DNA from: Bacteroidota bacterium
GTDB lineage: Bacteria > Bacteroidota > Bacteroidia > Flavobacteriales > Weeksellaceae
Assembly: GCA_018266955.1 (NCBI GenBank)
Contig: JAFDZI010000031.1
Span: forward strand, 27,071 to 91,070
Length of the DNA stretch: 64,000 nt
Reading direction: 5' to 3'
Shown here one piece after another: positions 18,640 through 26,718 of this stretch. Within the stretch, counting starts at the first letter, position 1. Every line of letters starts with the position of its first letter. The translations under genes were made by a program, and so were the position numbers. The notes below the pieces were generated by a model that was not told the DNA's origin, made no database searches, and saw only the letters and a list, made by a program, of their open reading frames with translations.

Positions 18640-19499
18640 TTAGTTTGTAATTTTGAGATAATGAAACAGAATAATAAGGCTGTCCAAAATGAAAACATCG
18701 CATACACTAAAGATACTTTCCCAAATTGTTCATTATGAAGTAATGTTCCTGAAATAAGAAATGCCATAGTGGTATTGTGAACGGCACTTTCTACAGAAAG
18801 AGAAATCTCATTCTTTACTCCGAGTTTGAACAATTTGGACATTAAAAATCCAGTTGAGAAGCATACTACATTTAAAATTAATGCGAAAGGGAGTATTTCG
18901 AAAATTTCTGTATCGGTTATTCCTGCTTTGCCATTATCTCCAAGAAATTTGAGCAAAAAAACGAATCCTAAAAGAATCATAAGAACAGGTTTTGCATACT
19001 TCCCGATTTTTTCAGCAAGGGATTTATTTTTTGTTCTTAGCAAGATACCAAGAGAAGCTGGTATAGCGGTCAGAACAAAAATTTCTACCATAGTATCTTT
19101 AAAAGGGAGATGAAATTCTGTGCTACTACCATAATAAATATGTAGTGCAAAGTTGACAATTAGTGGTATGGTAAAAATTGTTAAAATAGCATTGATTGTT
19201 GTAAGGATAATGGAAAGAGCGGTATTCCCTTTGAAAAGATAGGTAATAAATCCTGCTGTGGTTCCTCCTGGGCTGGTTGCCAAAATAATCATTCCTATTT
19301 TGATGTAATTAGGGGTATTTATAATACTGCATATTATAAAAGCAATTGATGGTAACAGAATCATTTGCGAAAACAAAGCAACAAGTAATGCCTTAGGCGA
19401 TGACAATACATTAGCTGTATCTTTCCAATTAAGAGAAACGCCAATACCAAACATAATCAACACCAAAACTGAAGCAACAAGTAGGTCAATTATTCCCAT
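18636..19499 (-). CDS. Bile acid:sodium symporter (BASS) family transporter
   Basis: 287 residues with eight to nine hydrophobic segments. The stretch LATSPGGTTAGFITYLFKGN is the BASS family Na+-binding crossover region (SPGGT...N), and the topology matches the family length of about 290-310. It likely imports a small organic acid with sodium. The natural substrate cannot be told. It overlaps the metallopeptidase-like gene downstream and is preceded by a terminator of the gene before it. Confidence 0.85.
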   Translation of the reverse strand: MGIIDLLVASVLVLIMFGIGVSLNWKDTANVLSSPKALLVALFSQMILLPSIAFIICSIINTPNYIKIGMIILATSPGGTTAGFITYLFKGNTALSIILTTINAILTIFTIPLIVNFALHIYYGSSTEFHLPFKDTMVEIFVLTAIPASLGILLRTKNKSLAEKIGKYAKPVLMILLGFVFLLKFLGDNGKAGITDTEIFEILPFALILNVVCFSTGFLMSKLFKLGVKNEISLSVESAVHNTTMAFLISGTLLHNEQFGKVSLVYAMFSFWTALLFCFIISKLQTK

Positions 19500-19511
19500 A
19501 TAACTATGAAT

Positions 19512-19545
19512 AAAAAAAGGATTGATGGAATTTCAATCCTTTTTA
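19512..19545 (-). terminator. Rho-independent terminator
   Basis: A 10-bp stem AAAGGATTGA / TCAATCCTTT with flanking A- and T-runs lies between the secreted 145-residue gene and the BASS transporter start, closing the former. Confidence 0.8.
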
Positions 19546-19561
19546 TAAGATGATTTTAAAT

Positions 19562-19999
19562 TTAAAATGAGCAATCCCTTGAACATCCAGATTTGAATCC
19601 TCCACTATCATTTATTTTTAACCATTCTTTGGCTCCATTGGAATTAATAATGAGTTTACCTTGGATCCAATAATGTGTACCAGTTAATGAACCATACCAA
19701 CCAATAACCATAGGAACGGTAAAAGCTCCAGTGGTTGTATTTTGTCTTACGTTCAAATAATCTACTTGAGAATAGACATTTTTACCACCCCAAGTTGAGC
19801 AGCAATTCATGAGTCGGTTGGCTACCGTGAGCCCCACATCGTCAATATCTTTTTTCAATTGTACTTCCTTGTCGAGATTTACTACAGAGCCTTCGCCACC
19901 GCCAGTTCCTCCTGAAGCGCCTGGAAGTCTTGTTTGTGAATAAAACATTATTGAGACAAGTAAAAATAATACTGATAAAGTTTTTGTTTTGAACATCAT
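19562..19999 (-). CDS. Small secreted protein, unknown
   Basis: 145 residues with a signal peptide (MMFKTKTLSVLFLLVSIMFYSQ) followed by a Gly-rich LPGASGGTGGGEGS linker. The mature domain has several cysteines (NCCSTWG, CSRDCSF). It has no T9SS tail. It is monocistronic between a terminator and the divergent XRE gene. Function unknown. Confidence 0.55.
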   Translation of the reverse strand: MMFKTKTLSVLFLLVSIMFYSQTRLPGASGGTGGGEGSVVNLDKEVQLKKDIDDVGLTVANRLMNCCSTWGGKNVYSQVDYLNVRQNTTTGAFTVPMVIGWYGSLTGTHYWIQGKLIINSNGAKEWLKINDSGGFKSGCSRDCSF

Positions 20000-20078
20000 T
20001 TATATATTTTTAAAATTAGTTTGAAATTTGCATTGTAAAATTATAGGTGCAAATATGGCTACATCTCATTGATTTTAT

Positions 20079-20106
20079 TACCTTTGTGAGGTTATAATAT
20101 ATAACC
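20079..20106 (+). promoter_or_regulatory. Promoter and operator of the XRE gene
   Basis: TACCTTTG at 20079-20086 matches the Bacteroidota -7 consensus TAnnTTTG. Directly behind it GGTTATAATATATAACC (20090-20106) is a perfect palindrome, with a further half site GTTATAA at 20112-20118. A repressor bound here would cover the transcription start, so the XRE gene is probably autoregulated. Confidence 0.6.
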
Positions 20107-20127
20107 AAACCGTTATAATTTATTACT

Positions 20128-20508
20128 ATGATATTGGGAAATAAAGTAAAAAGGATTAGAGAACTAAAAAATTATTCGCAAAAGTACTTGGCAGATAGAA
20201 TGGATATTAGTCAGGCTGCTTATAGTAAGTTGGAGAGTGGGGAAACTAAAATTTCTGATGAAAAGCTCTCTCAGATAGCAGAAATTCTGGAGGTGAAACC
20301 TGAAGACATAAGAGAATTTGACAGCCAAAAATATTTTAATAGTTTTAACAATGTGACGGGTGATAAAAATGGAAGCTTCATTATTGAGATTGAAGATACT
20401 GAACTGATCAAAAAACTTTATGAAGACAAAATCACTTTATTAGAAGAGTTAATGAGTCAACAGAAAAAAGAACTTGAAAAATACAGATCAAAATATGGAG
20501 AGCTTTAA
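20128..20508 (+). CDS. XRE-family transcriptional regulator
   Basis: 126 residues. Residues 1-65 are a Cro/CI-type HTH (KVKRIRELKNYSQKYLADRM, then AYSKLESGETKIS). The C-terminus from 85 is an acidic coiled coil, probably a dimerisation arm. It ends five bases before the stop of the convergent operon below. Its palindrome-containing promoter suggests autoregulation. It may control the neighbouring operon, but those genes have their own XRE protein and a different operator. Confidence 0.85.
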   Translation: MILGNKVKRIRELKNYSQKYLADRMDISQAAYSKLESGETKISDEKLSQIAEILEVKPEDIREFDSQKYFNSFNNVTGDKNGSFIIEIEDTELIKKLYEDKITLLEELMSQQKKELEKYRSKYGEL

Positions 20509-20513
20509 CGGTT

Positions 20514-20909
20514 CTAAAGAGGCTTTATACTTAACTCGCTCTCAGCAACTACATATGCCATACTGAAATTTAAGCTATGTGTGATGGTTATATGCCAAAA
20601 GTTAATTCCTAATTTTTCAGAAATCTTTAAAACATTACCTTGCAGTTGTGCGTATGGTTTACCACTTTCAGATTGTAAAATCTGAACATCGGACAAAGCA
20701 ATCCCATCTTCCATTCCTGTTCCTAGACATTTAAGAATTGCTTCTTTAGCTGCAAATCTCCCACAAAGGAATTTTATTGAATTTGACCATGAGTAAATTT
20801 CTAATTCTTTTTTTGAAAAAATTTTTTTTTGAACAGCGGAGTTTGAATCCCATTTTAATTTTTGTGCCTCTTGATGCTCAACAATATCACACCCTATCCC
20901 TATAATCAT
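20514..20909 (-). CDS. Holo-ACP synthase-like 4'-phosphopantetheinyl transferase
   Basis: 131 residues, the usual AcpS length. MIIGIGCDIVEH carries the metal-binding Asp (D8) and GRFAAKEAILKCLGTGM the second catalytic Glu (E56). The C-terminus ITITHSLNFSMAYVVAE is the AcpS end motif. It transfers phosphopantetheine from CoA to a serine on a carrier protein. It is the last gene of the nucleotide-modification operon, whose first gene encodes an ACP, so it likely primes that dedicated carrier instead of the housekeeping ACP. It abuts the MazG-like gene by a one-base overlap. Confidence 0.9.
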   Translation of the reverse strand: MIIGIGCDIVEHQEAQKLKWDSNSAVQKKIFSKKELEIYSWSNSIKFLCGRFAAKEAILKCLGTGMEDGIALSDVQILQSESGKPYAQLQGNVLKISEKLGINFWHITITHSLNFSMAYVVAESELSIKPL

Positions 20910-21499
20910 TAGTTTAAAGAATATCTTATTTCTCTATTAATTGCATTAAAATGAACAATTCCTCCATTGTTTTTTGTAAGCAGTCTAAAAATTTCATACG
21001 CTTTCAAAATAGCAAATTCCCATTCTTTTGTTGTTCTAATTTTAACCTCGAAATTCTCGGTCATCTCTTTTATAATTCTCAGCGTCGTTCTAGAAACATT
21101 AGAAGTATTTGCAAAGAATTTTTTTCTCTTCGCCTCATTAAAAATAACCATTGAAACAGCTTCTTCAGTAATGATAGCTCTTGCTCCATCTTCAATTCTA
21201 TCCAACAATTCATTGCTTTTTCTTTTTCTTTTCATCATGGCTCTTGCACACGGTGACCAACCTAAAAGTGTTGCAAAGGTATAATGAAAAATATCATGAT
21301 AACGATAAAAATCATTTATATAAGAGTTATCGTTAATCACATCTCCAAGTTGTCTTTCATTGTTGAGAACAACTCTTAATTCATTTTTTACATCATTTCC
21401 AACTTCAGTAAAAGATAAAGAGAATTCCCTTGGAAATTGTTCTTGTGGCATAAATCCTTCATCAAAGAATTGCGTGGAATTAATTTTATTTTGTATCAT
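20909..21499 (-). CDS. MazG-like NTP pyrophosphohydrolase
   Basis: 196 residues, all-alpha. The stretch FYRYHDIFHYTFATLLGWSP, followed by RIEDGARAIITEEAVSM, carries the acidic and histidine residues expected of a MazG-type all-alpha NTP pyrophosphatase. It would convert a (d)NTP to the monophosphate plus pyrophosphate, either feeding a monophosphate to the thymidylate-synthase-like enzyme or removing normal pools. It overlaps the dCTP-deaminase-like gene by 14 nt. The family assignment is from motif spacing and I am moderately sure. Confidence 0.65.
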   Translation of the reverse strand: MIQNKINSTQFFDEGFMPQEQFPREFSLSFTEVGNDVKNELRVVLNNERQLGDVINDNSYINDFYRYHDIFHYTFATLLGWSPCARAMMKRKRKSNELLDRIEDGARAIITEEAVSMVIFNEAKRKKFFANTSNVSRTTLRIIKEMTENFEVKIRTTKEWEFAILKAYEIFRLLTKNNGGIVHFNAINREIRYSLN

Positions 21500-22271
21500 T
21501 TTGTTTGGTGTTTTCTTTTAAAATAGTATTAACTCTTTCTGTAACAATGCTATCTATATTAGATTTTTTAATAATACTGTCAACAGATTTTTCAATTCTT
21601 TTTTCTTTCAAACCAGCATAATATCCATCATTGAATTTGGATGAATCAGTAAATAATTTTAGGAACATCGCAATACCTAAAGTCATAAGTATTCCCAAAG
21701 CCCAAAAAACATTTTTCAGATGAGACTCATTTGTTTTTATTCTTTCAAGCAAAACATTTGGAGAAGCAAGTTTTCCACTTAAAGCACTTATGTTGTCAGC
21801 AGAAATTTCCATTTGACCTTTATGCTTTCCATTGTAAGGATCAGAAGAACTTGTTAAGTTACTAAACCAAATCATAAAATATGGGCTTCCTTTATCCAAG
21901 ATAATCGTAGCAGGGCCTGCATTGTAAACTGAGAAAATAATTTTTCCTTTGAATCCAGGATCAACATGAAATCCGGAAACATTAATTAGTCCTTTTATCT
22001 TTTGACTGAATTTTATAGAAATAAAAGCAATTATATTATCTGGTATTGTTACAAACTCATCTGTAATCAAAAGAGCAAATTGTCCTGGTTTTATTACTAC
22101 TTGAGTATTTTTCTCATCTAATACTTCTTTTTTTCCTTTTTTAGAATCTGTTAGATATGCTTCGCCACCTAATGATAATTCATAAGCAACATTGTTTATT
22201 CTTTTTGAATCGAATTTGTCAATACAATTTGGAAGAATAGTTTCTAGTTCTCTTGTTCCTAAGTATGCCAT
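21486..22271 (-). CDS. dCTP-deaminase/dUTPase-like protein with membrane anchor
   Basis: 261 residues. Residues 1-140 have the dCTP deaminase/dUTPase beta-fold: YELSLGGEAYL, KPGQFALLITDEFVTIP and INVSGFHVDPGFKG (96-109), the last being the family's signature loop. Unlike the soluble enzymes it continues into a linker and a transmembrane helix near 188-208 (FWALGILMTLGIAMFLKLF), then a charged tail. It is thus a tethered nucleotide-binding or deaminating protein. Residues needed for dCTP deamination are not all certain. It sits in the middle of the operon, overlapping the MazG-like gene and 46 nt after the kinase-like gene. Confidence 0.75.
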   Translation of the reverse strand: MAYLGTRELETILPNCIDKFDSKRINNVAYELSLGGEAYLTDSKKGKKEVLDEKNTQVVIKPGQFALLITDEFVTIPDNIIAFISIKFSQKIKGLINVSGFHVDPGFKGKIIFSVYNAGPATIILDKGSPYFMIWFSNLTSSSDPYNGKHKGQMEISADNISALSGKLASPNVLLERIKTNESHLKNVFWALGILMTLGIAMFLKLFTDSSKFNDGYYAGLKEKRIEKSVDSIIKKSNIDSIVTERVNTILKENTKQNDTK

Positions 22272-22317
22272 ATTTCAGTATATCAGTTTGTTAATGACGT
22301 TATAAAATTACAATTTT

Positions 22318-23364
22318 TTATTTATTGAATGTAGTTGTTAATAATTCCTTACCAGTGATAATTCTATCATTAATACCCCATTTCGGCGGAAACCAGTAAT
22401 TGATGGGTTTTGCGTTAGTTTTGTACACTTGTTTTATTCTCACTCTATCACTCGTTCCCTTAATTTCAGGATGCATTACTCTTGCATATTTATCAGTTTC
22501 ACAAAAAAGATTTTGACAATCAATAAGCTGTAGTCTTCTGCCCCAAAGATTTTTAAAAGATAATCCAAGTCTTTCAAATTCTTTTTCTTGCCTATCTGTC
22601 ATTAATTTAATAATTTCCACATTACTAAGACCAGCGGTATCACTAAAACATTTACTAATGCCACCAATAGCACCTGGTCCCGGAACTACAAATTCTGATT
22701 CTGAAAAATCTATAATTGTTGAATAATTAATATCGATTAACAACTGGTAAGCCAAAAAATCCCCTAGTCCGGGAAAGCTTTTGATGAGTTCAAATGCTTG
22801 CTGCATCTTTTTGGCTTCCATAAGTCTTTCAACGGTATTGTTTTCCAATATATATTCAATCAGTTTTAAATGATTTGAATGTTTTCGGATATGACCAAAA
22901 CGAGACTTGCAAGATGGCATTATATAAGCTGCAGAATATATAGTTTTTTTATTTGTAAGAACCTTATTTAATATTTTGTCGTAAAGTTTAAAATCAAAAT
23001 CTTCATATACGAGGTGACCTAGTTCAGAGGTCAGTAATTCCCATGTTTCTATTTTATTAAATAATTTAAAAAGTAATATTCTAAAAAGAATCTCTTTTGG
23101 TTCGGAAGGTAGATCATCATTATAAATTACATTTCTTATAAGATATTGGCTAACTCTATCCGCAGCACGATAGGTATTTGTAAATTTATATTTACTTATG
23201 ACAGGATCTTTAGTCCAAGGGAATTCTTTACCATTGATTCTATTAAAGAACGTTTCTTGTCTCAATACCGCAAATTTCCAATAACTATCATAAACTTCTG
23301 TTACTTTTGCAGGTGCTAAAGGCTTATATATTGTAAAACCAGATGTTTTTTTATCCTTGTTCAT
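22318..23364 (-). CDS. hmdU kinase / aGPT-pyrophosphorylase-like DNA-base hypermodification protein
   Basis: 348 residues. FTNTYRAADRVSQYLIR (61-77), a helix-hairpin-helix FPGLGDFLAYQLLID (197-211), VPGPGAIGG (227-235) and LIDCQNLFCETDKYAR match the HMUDK/alpha-glutamyl-putrescinyl-thymine pyrophosphorylase family. These enzymes act on 5-hydroxymethyl-pyrimidines in phages with hypermodified DNA. The glycosylase-like HhH suggests DNA or nucleotide binding. It overlaps the thymidylate-synthase-like gene by 14 nt, so the two products probably act in sequence: one makes a hydroxymethyl pyrimidine and this one activates or conjugates it. That pairing is well known in phages; here it sits in a bacterial operon with an ACP. 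Confidence 0.75.
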   Translation of the reverse strand: MNKDKKTSGFTIYKPLAPAKVTEVYDSYWKFAVLRQETFFNRINGKEFPWTKDPVISKYKFTNTYRAADRVSQYLIRNVIYNDDLPSEPKEILFRILLFKLFNKIETWELLTSELGHLVYEDFDFKLYDKILNKVLTNKKTIYSAAYIMPSCKSRFGHIRKHSNHLKLIEYILENNTVERLMEAKKMQQAFELIKSFPGLGDFLAYQLLIDINYSTIIDFSESEFVVPGPGAIGGISKCFSDTAGLSNVEIIKLMTDRQEKEFERLGLSFKNLWGRRLQLIDCQNLFCETDKYARVMHPEIKGTSDRVRIKQVYKTNAKPINYWFPPKWGINDRIITGKELLTTTFNK

Positions 23365-24109
23365 TTCCTTCGTCTGGTTTTAATTTATTTAATAATCTTT
23401 TAGCTTCTGTTTTGGTGATTTCCAATTGTTCTACACCTATAAAACAGTTAAATCGTTCGAGCTCCAATCCACTTTCCCTTGCGATGAATTTACCCAGATT
23501 AATTAACCCGAGCCAGTTTCCATAAGCTTTTTGATATAAATACTGTACAGCATAAAAGCTATTAATTATTAAACCACCAGATTCTGATTTATAAAAAGTC
23601 ACATGCTGTAAACACGGAAATCCTTGAAACATTTTATTGGTATGATCTCTTAAAGGGTCAAAAGTGGAGGCTTGCAATTTTGACCTTCTTTTTATAGTCG
23701 AATTTTGCAGAGAAGAAATAATAATTTCAAGTTGGTTCACTTGATGAGACTCTCCATAAGATATCAATCTTTCAAAGTAAGTGCCTTTAGCATTTCTTGT
23801 ATCTAATTTTTTGATTCTTTTTGAACTGCCAATATAAGATTTATACAATTTTTTACGATCATAATCAAAATATTCATAAAGAGAGTTAGGAAAAATTGTT
23901 TCGGAAACAGTTTCAATAGAATTAAAATTATTTCTTTTTAGATTAAGATTCAATTCATTTTTAATAATTTTATTTTCGGTAAAATCGGTAAGTGTTAATA
24001 TTAAAGGGGAGATTTCTTTTCCAGAATAATCTACTACCTTCTCAAAAATTTCGAGCCAAGCTGTTGATAAGTTTAAATTATCTCCTTGTATTAAAGTGGG
24101 AATATTCAT
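23351..24109 (-). CDS. Thymidylate-synthase-like (dUMP hydroxymethylase-like) protein
   Basis: 252 residues. The motif GFPCLQHVTFY (C166) corresponds to the nucleophilic cysteine of thymidylate synthase, GTYFERLISYG (109-119) to the nucleotide-binding strand and NSFYAVQYLYQKAYGNWLGL (183-202) to the N/Y substrate-binding region. It is a divergent TS-fold enzyme, shorter than housekeeping ThyA, likely adding a one-carbon unit to a pyrimidine nucleotide using folate. It overlaps the kinase-like gene. Methyl versus hydroxymethyl product cannot be decided from the sequence. Confidence 0.75.
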   Translation of the reverse strand: MNIPTLIQGDNLNLSTAWLEIFEKVVDYSGKEISPLILTLTDFTENKIIKNELNLNLKRNNFNSIETVSETIFPNSLYEYFDYDRKKLYKSYIGSSKRIKKLDTRNAKGTYFERLISYGESHQVNQLEIIISSLQNSTIKRRSKLQASTFDPLRDHTNKMFQGFPCLQHVTFYKSESGGLIINSFYAVQYLYQKAYGNWLGLINLGKFIARESGLELERFNCFIGVEQLEITKTEAKRLLNKLKPDEGNEQG

Positions 24110-24121
24110 TTGTTGTTTTTA

Positions 24122-24970
24122 TTAGTTTTCAAGATGTCTATAAGTTGCAAATCCAACATAATCTTTAGGCTGTATCCTTACAAAATAACTCATATCTCCA
24201 GATGCTGAGGTTATAGAGGTAATTCCAGTTTTTTTTGCAGAAAATATTGAAGACTTTTTAGTATTTATTTTTTTTTCTAAATAATCTTCATCAACAATAT
24301 AACCTTCAGGTAGAATAAGATAATTGGATATTTCTAAATCAATTGGCATAGGATCGCTTAAGCCATCAATAATCTTAAAATGAGATTTATCTCCCACATT
24401 ACCAAATTCATTTTTAAAAATTTTAGAAGGAGTCACTTTAGACAATTCTATAGATTTAAATTCATTTATTAAACTATAAATTCTACAGTGGGTTACTAAA
24501 GATTGGTAACCCACTCCAAATACAGAACTGATAATATAAAAATCCAAAGGAGATGCAGTTGAGGGATTGATATTACGCTTCAAAAATTCCGACTCGACTC
24601 CAGCAATCGGCATTAATAGGTTTGCGGAAAAGGTATCTACTAATTTTTCATCATCGTCCTTAAATTGATTATTTATGGTATCTTCATTAAGAATATCTAA
24701 TTTAAGTCCATGGTTAAAAACATGATGCCCAAGCTCATGTCCACATGTAAAAACACGTCGAGCAAATGGACGCTTGTTCGAAATTAAAATTCTATTGAAA
24801 TTAGGCTTACTAATATAGAAGCCTTCCATATTTATATCAACAAATTGTACATCAACATCGAGTTTTTCGCAAACATCGTAAATATTTATTGGTTGATACA
24901 AATCGTAACCTAGCTTTAAACGGATTACAGAGGCTTTTTTAATTCCTTGAATGTATAAATTATTCATCAT
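24122..24970 (-). CDS. ImmA/IrrE-family metallopeptidase
   Basis: 282 residues. GHELGHHVFNHG (HELGH core at 78-83) is the zinc-peptidase motif of ImmA/IrrE proteins. The C-terminal half is a separate beta domain that may sense a ligand. Such proteases cut an XRE repressor to switch on mobile-element or defence genes. The gene lies 9 nt after the XRE gene in the same operon, so the repressor just upstream is its probable target. It is the most likely trigger sensor of the system; the inducing signal is not known. Confidence 0.88.
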   Translation of the reverse strand: MMNNLYIQGIKKASVIRLKLGYDLYQPINIYDVCEKLDVDVQFVDINMEGFYISKPNFNRILISNKRPFARRVFTCGHELGHHVFNHGLKLDILNEDTINNQFKDDDEKLVDTFSANLLMPIAGVESEFLKRNINPSTASPLDFYIISSVFGVGYQSLVTHCRIYSLINEFKSIELSKVTPSKIFKNEFGNVGDKSHFKIIDGLSDPMPIDLEISNYLILPEGYIVDEDYLEKKINTKKSSIFSAKKTGITSITSASGDMSYFVRIQPKDYVGFATYRHLEN

Positions 24971-24979
24971 CCCGTTGTT

Positions 24980-25315
24980 TTACTTTTTTGTAAATACTTT
25001 AATGAGGTCAATGAACTTATTCCTATCACCAACATTCATTTTGTTTAGCTCTCTTGCAACCATTCGCAATTCTTCATCTATTTCAATTTCTTCATCATGT
25101 AATATCCAAGATGTACTTACTTTATAGAGCTCGCTAAATTGAATAATTTCTTCAGCACTTACTTTTCGTTTTCCTGATTCTATTTCAGAAATAGCAGGTC
25201 TTTGCAAGTTTAACATTTTTGCTGCATTTTCTTGAGATAAACCAGATAAAATCCTTGCTTCTTTAAGACGATTGGCGATTTTTTCTCTTTCTGAGATTTG
25301 TTCTTTATTTTCCAT
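24980..25315 (-). CDS. XRE repressor of the nucleotide-modification operon
   Basis: 111 residues. A Cro/CI HTH is seen at about 12-70 (RLKEARILSGLSQENAAKML, RPAISEIESGKRKVSAEEII) with an acidic helix and a basic C-terminal KVFTKK. It overlaps the ACP gene by 11 nt and precedes the ImmA/IrrE gene. The two GTAAGA palindromes upstream of the operon are its likely operators. Confidence 0.9.
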   Translation of the reverse strand: MENKEQISEREKIANRLKEARILSGLSQENAAKMLNLQRPAISEIESGKRKVSAEEIIQFSELYKVSTSWILHDEEIEIDEELRMVARELNKMNVGDRNKFIDLIKVFTKK

Positions 25316-25595
25316 TTAGCTGTACGGCTTTTTCTATAAGTTTTTGTGTTGCTTCTTTTATTGTTAATTGCCTATGACTCTTTTTATCATAAAAAATATA
25401 GCAATCCTCAGGTATTTCTAAACCTGTTTTAGCTTCGATAGTAGAAATAGCTACTGAAACCAATACAATGCTTTTGATAAAATTACCAGGACAAAAATCT
25501 GAATTTACTTCTTCATCGATGTTCTGCTTCTGACAGATCATTTTAATAACATCTATAATTTCTGTTTCTATTTCATCTGATTCTTGCGTTTTCAT
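25305..25595 (-). CDS. Acyl carrier protein-like protein
   Basis: 96 residues with a helical fold typical of carrier proteins. NFIKSIVLVSVAISTIEAKTG then LEIPED matches helix II and the loop of ACPs, with KSI (S42) at the place of the DSL serine that takes phosphopantetheine. It is the first gene of the operon that ends with a dedicated phosphopantetheinyl transferase. No ketosynthase or adenylation enzyme is nearby, so it must receive its cargo from an unlinked enzyme or carry a phosphopantetheine-bound group. Assigned from motif and context; the missing canonical Asp before Ser is unusual. Confidence 0.8.
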   Translation of the reverse strand: MKTQESDEIETEIIDVIKMICQKQNIDEEVNSDFCPGNFIKSIVLVSVAISTIEAKTGLEIPEDCYIFYDKKSHRQLTIKEATQKLIEKAVQLNGK

Positions 25596-25598
25596 AAT

Positions 25599-25637
25599 GT
25601 AAGAATTTTTTACAAATATAGTAAGATTTTCTTACAA
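25599..25637 (-). promoter_or_regulatory. Promoter with two operator palindromes for the ACP operon
   Basis: On the minus strand TTTTG and TATATTTG (the latter at 25613-25620) form a Bacteroidota -33/-7 promoter. GTAAGAAAATCTTAC (25621-25635) lies between the two boxes, and TGTAAAAAATTCTTAC (25599-25614) just downstream of -7; the two start 22 bp apart, two helical turns. This is a typical repressor-blocked, autoregulated promoter for the XRE protein. The leader to the ATG is only about 13 nt. Confidence 0.7.
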
Positions 25638-25801
25638 TCAAAATTTTTTCTATTTTTTTTTTCATTATCAAATTAGAGTAAATGTAATTTGAGAGTGTAT
25701 AGCTGTTTAGCTAGAAAATATTATTGTCAATTCAAAATGGTAAGGCAAAAAAATAATTTACAAAAAATCCTCAAAAAGTTGGCTCTTTACCAAAAAGTTT
25801 T

Positions 25802-26653
25802 TTAGTACATATTTACTTTCTCCCCGTCAAACAGCCACCAATCCTCAAAAACATTTTGTTTAATCTCCTCTAAAGATTTAAATAAGAAGTGAAATTTCGC
25901 TTCTGTAAAACGTTCGTCTTCAAGAAGTCTCTTCATCGCCATTTGCTTATACACCTCGAGTTCGAAGATACAGAGAATACGGCTTCCATAATCTAGCCCA
26001 AACATTCTGCTCGGTTGCCCTACTGACAATGCCCTCAAATGATGAAATAAAGACTTATGAACACGACTTGTATCATCTCCGTTATACATTTCAATGGCAT
26101 ACAACTCTTTTCTATTCGGTGTTTGAAGCATACAAAGTGCATCAGCAATCAAATAATCGTTTTCAGAGATTTGAATGAACGATTCCGCTTTGTAACCCTT
26201 CTTCTTTCCCGTAGAAACCTTATCAAAATAGGTCAAGAATAGTAGCATTTCACAATCATCAATTTTAGAAATTCCTTTGTGTAAAGCGATTTGCACATTA
26301 ATCGTGTTCATTCTATGGAAGTAATCCTTTTGATAAAATTGACCTTCATTTTTCGGAAACCTGACAACCTCTTCTCTCAAATAATCTTTAACAATTTCAG
26401 CACCATGAGCTTTTAAAAAATGTACATTTTCGAGTTTCCCTATTGCAGGATGAACTCCGAATGCAATAGAACCCACTAACGGATCTTTCCGAAGTCTGAG
26501 TTCTGCAATTTGCTTGTTGAGATTCGCTCTGTCAGACATAATTCCGAGACCGAGCAACTGCCCTGCTGTTAAATATTTGTAACGAGCCAAAGCTAAAAGG
26601 ATTTTTTCCTGTGAGGGAGAAAGTGTTTGAAAGAATAATCTTTTAGTAACCAT
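25802..26653 (-). CDS. Replication-relaxation family protein
   Basis: 283 residues, no signal or TM. An N-terminal winged-helix-like region (SPSQEKILLALARYKYLTAGQLLGL) and a restriction-endonuclease-like core with Glu/Asp residues (CEMLLFLTYFD, YLIADALCML, YAIEMYNGDD) match the replication-relaxation proteins of conjugative and plasmid elements. It probably nicks or binds DNA at the transfer or replication origin. It lies 65 nt downstream of the VirD4/HerA-like ATPase gene in the same direction, so the two form the element's mobilisation pair. No classical relaxase with HUH or tyrosine motif is seen in the window. Confidence 0.8.
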   Translation of the reverse strand: MVTKRLFFQTLSPSQEKILLALARYKYLTAGQLLGLGIMSDRANLNKQIAELRLRKDPLVGSIAFGVHPAIGKLENVHFLKAHGAEIVKDYLREEVVRFPKNEGQFYQKDYFHRMNTINVQIALHKGISKIDDCEMLLFLTYFDKVSTGKKKGYKAESFIQISENDYLIADALCMLQTPNRKELYAIEMYNGDDTSRVHKSLFHHLRALSVGQPSRMFGLDYGSRILCIFELEVYKQMAMKRLLEDERFTEAKFHFLFKSLEEIKQNVFEDWWLFDGEKVNMY

Positions 26654-26718
26654 TTTTTTTTGAGTTTTAAAAAATTAAAGAATTGGCGAAATGCCATCAT
26701 TTTTATAAGAGGAAAACA

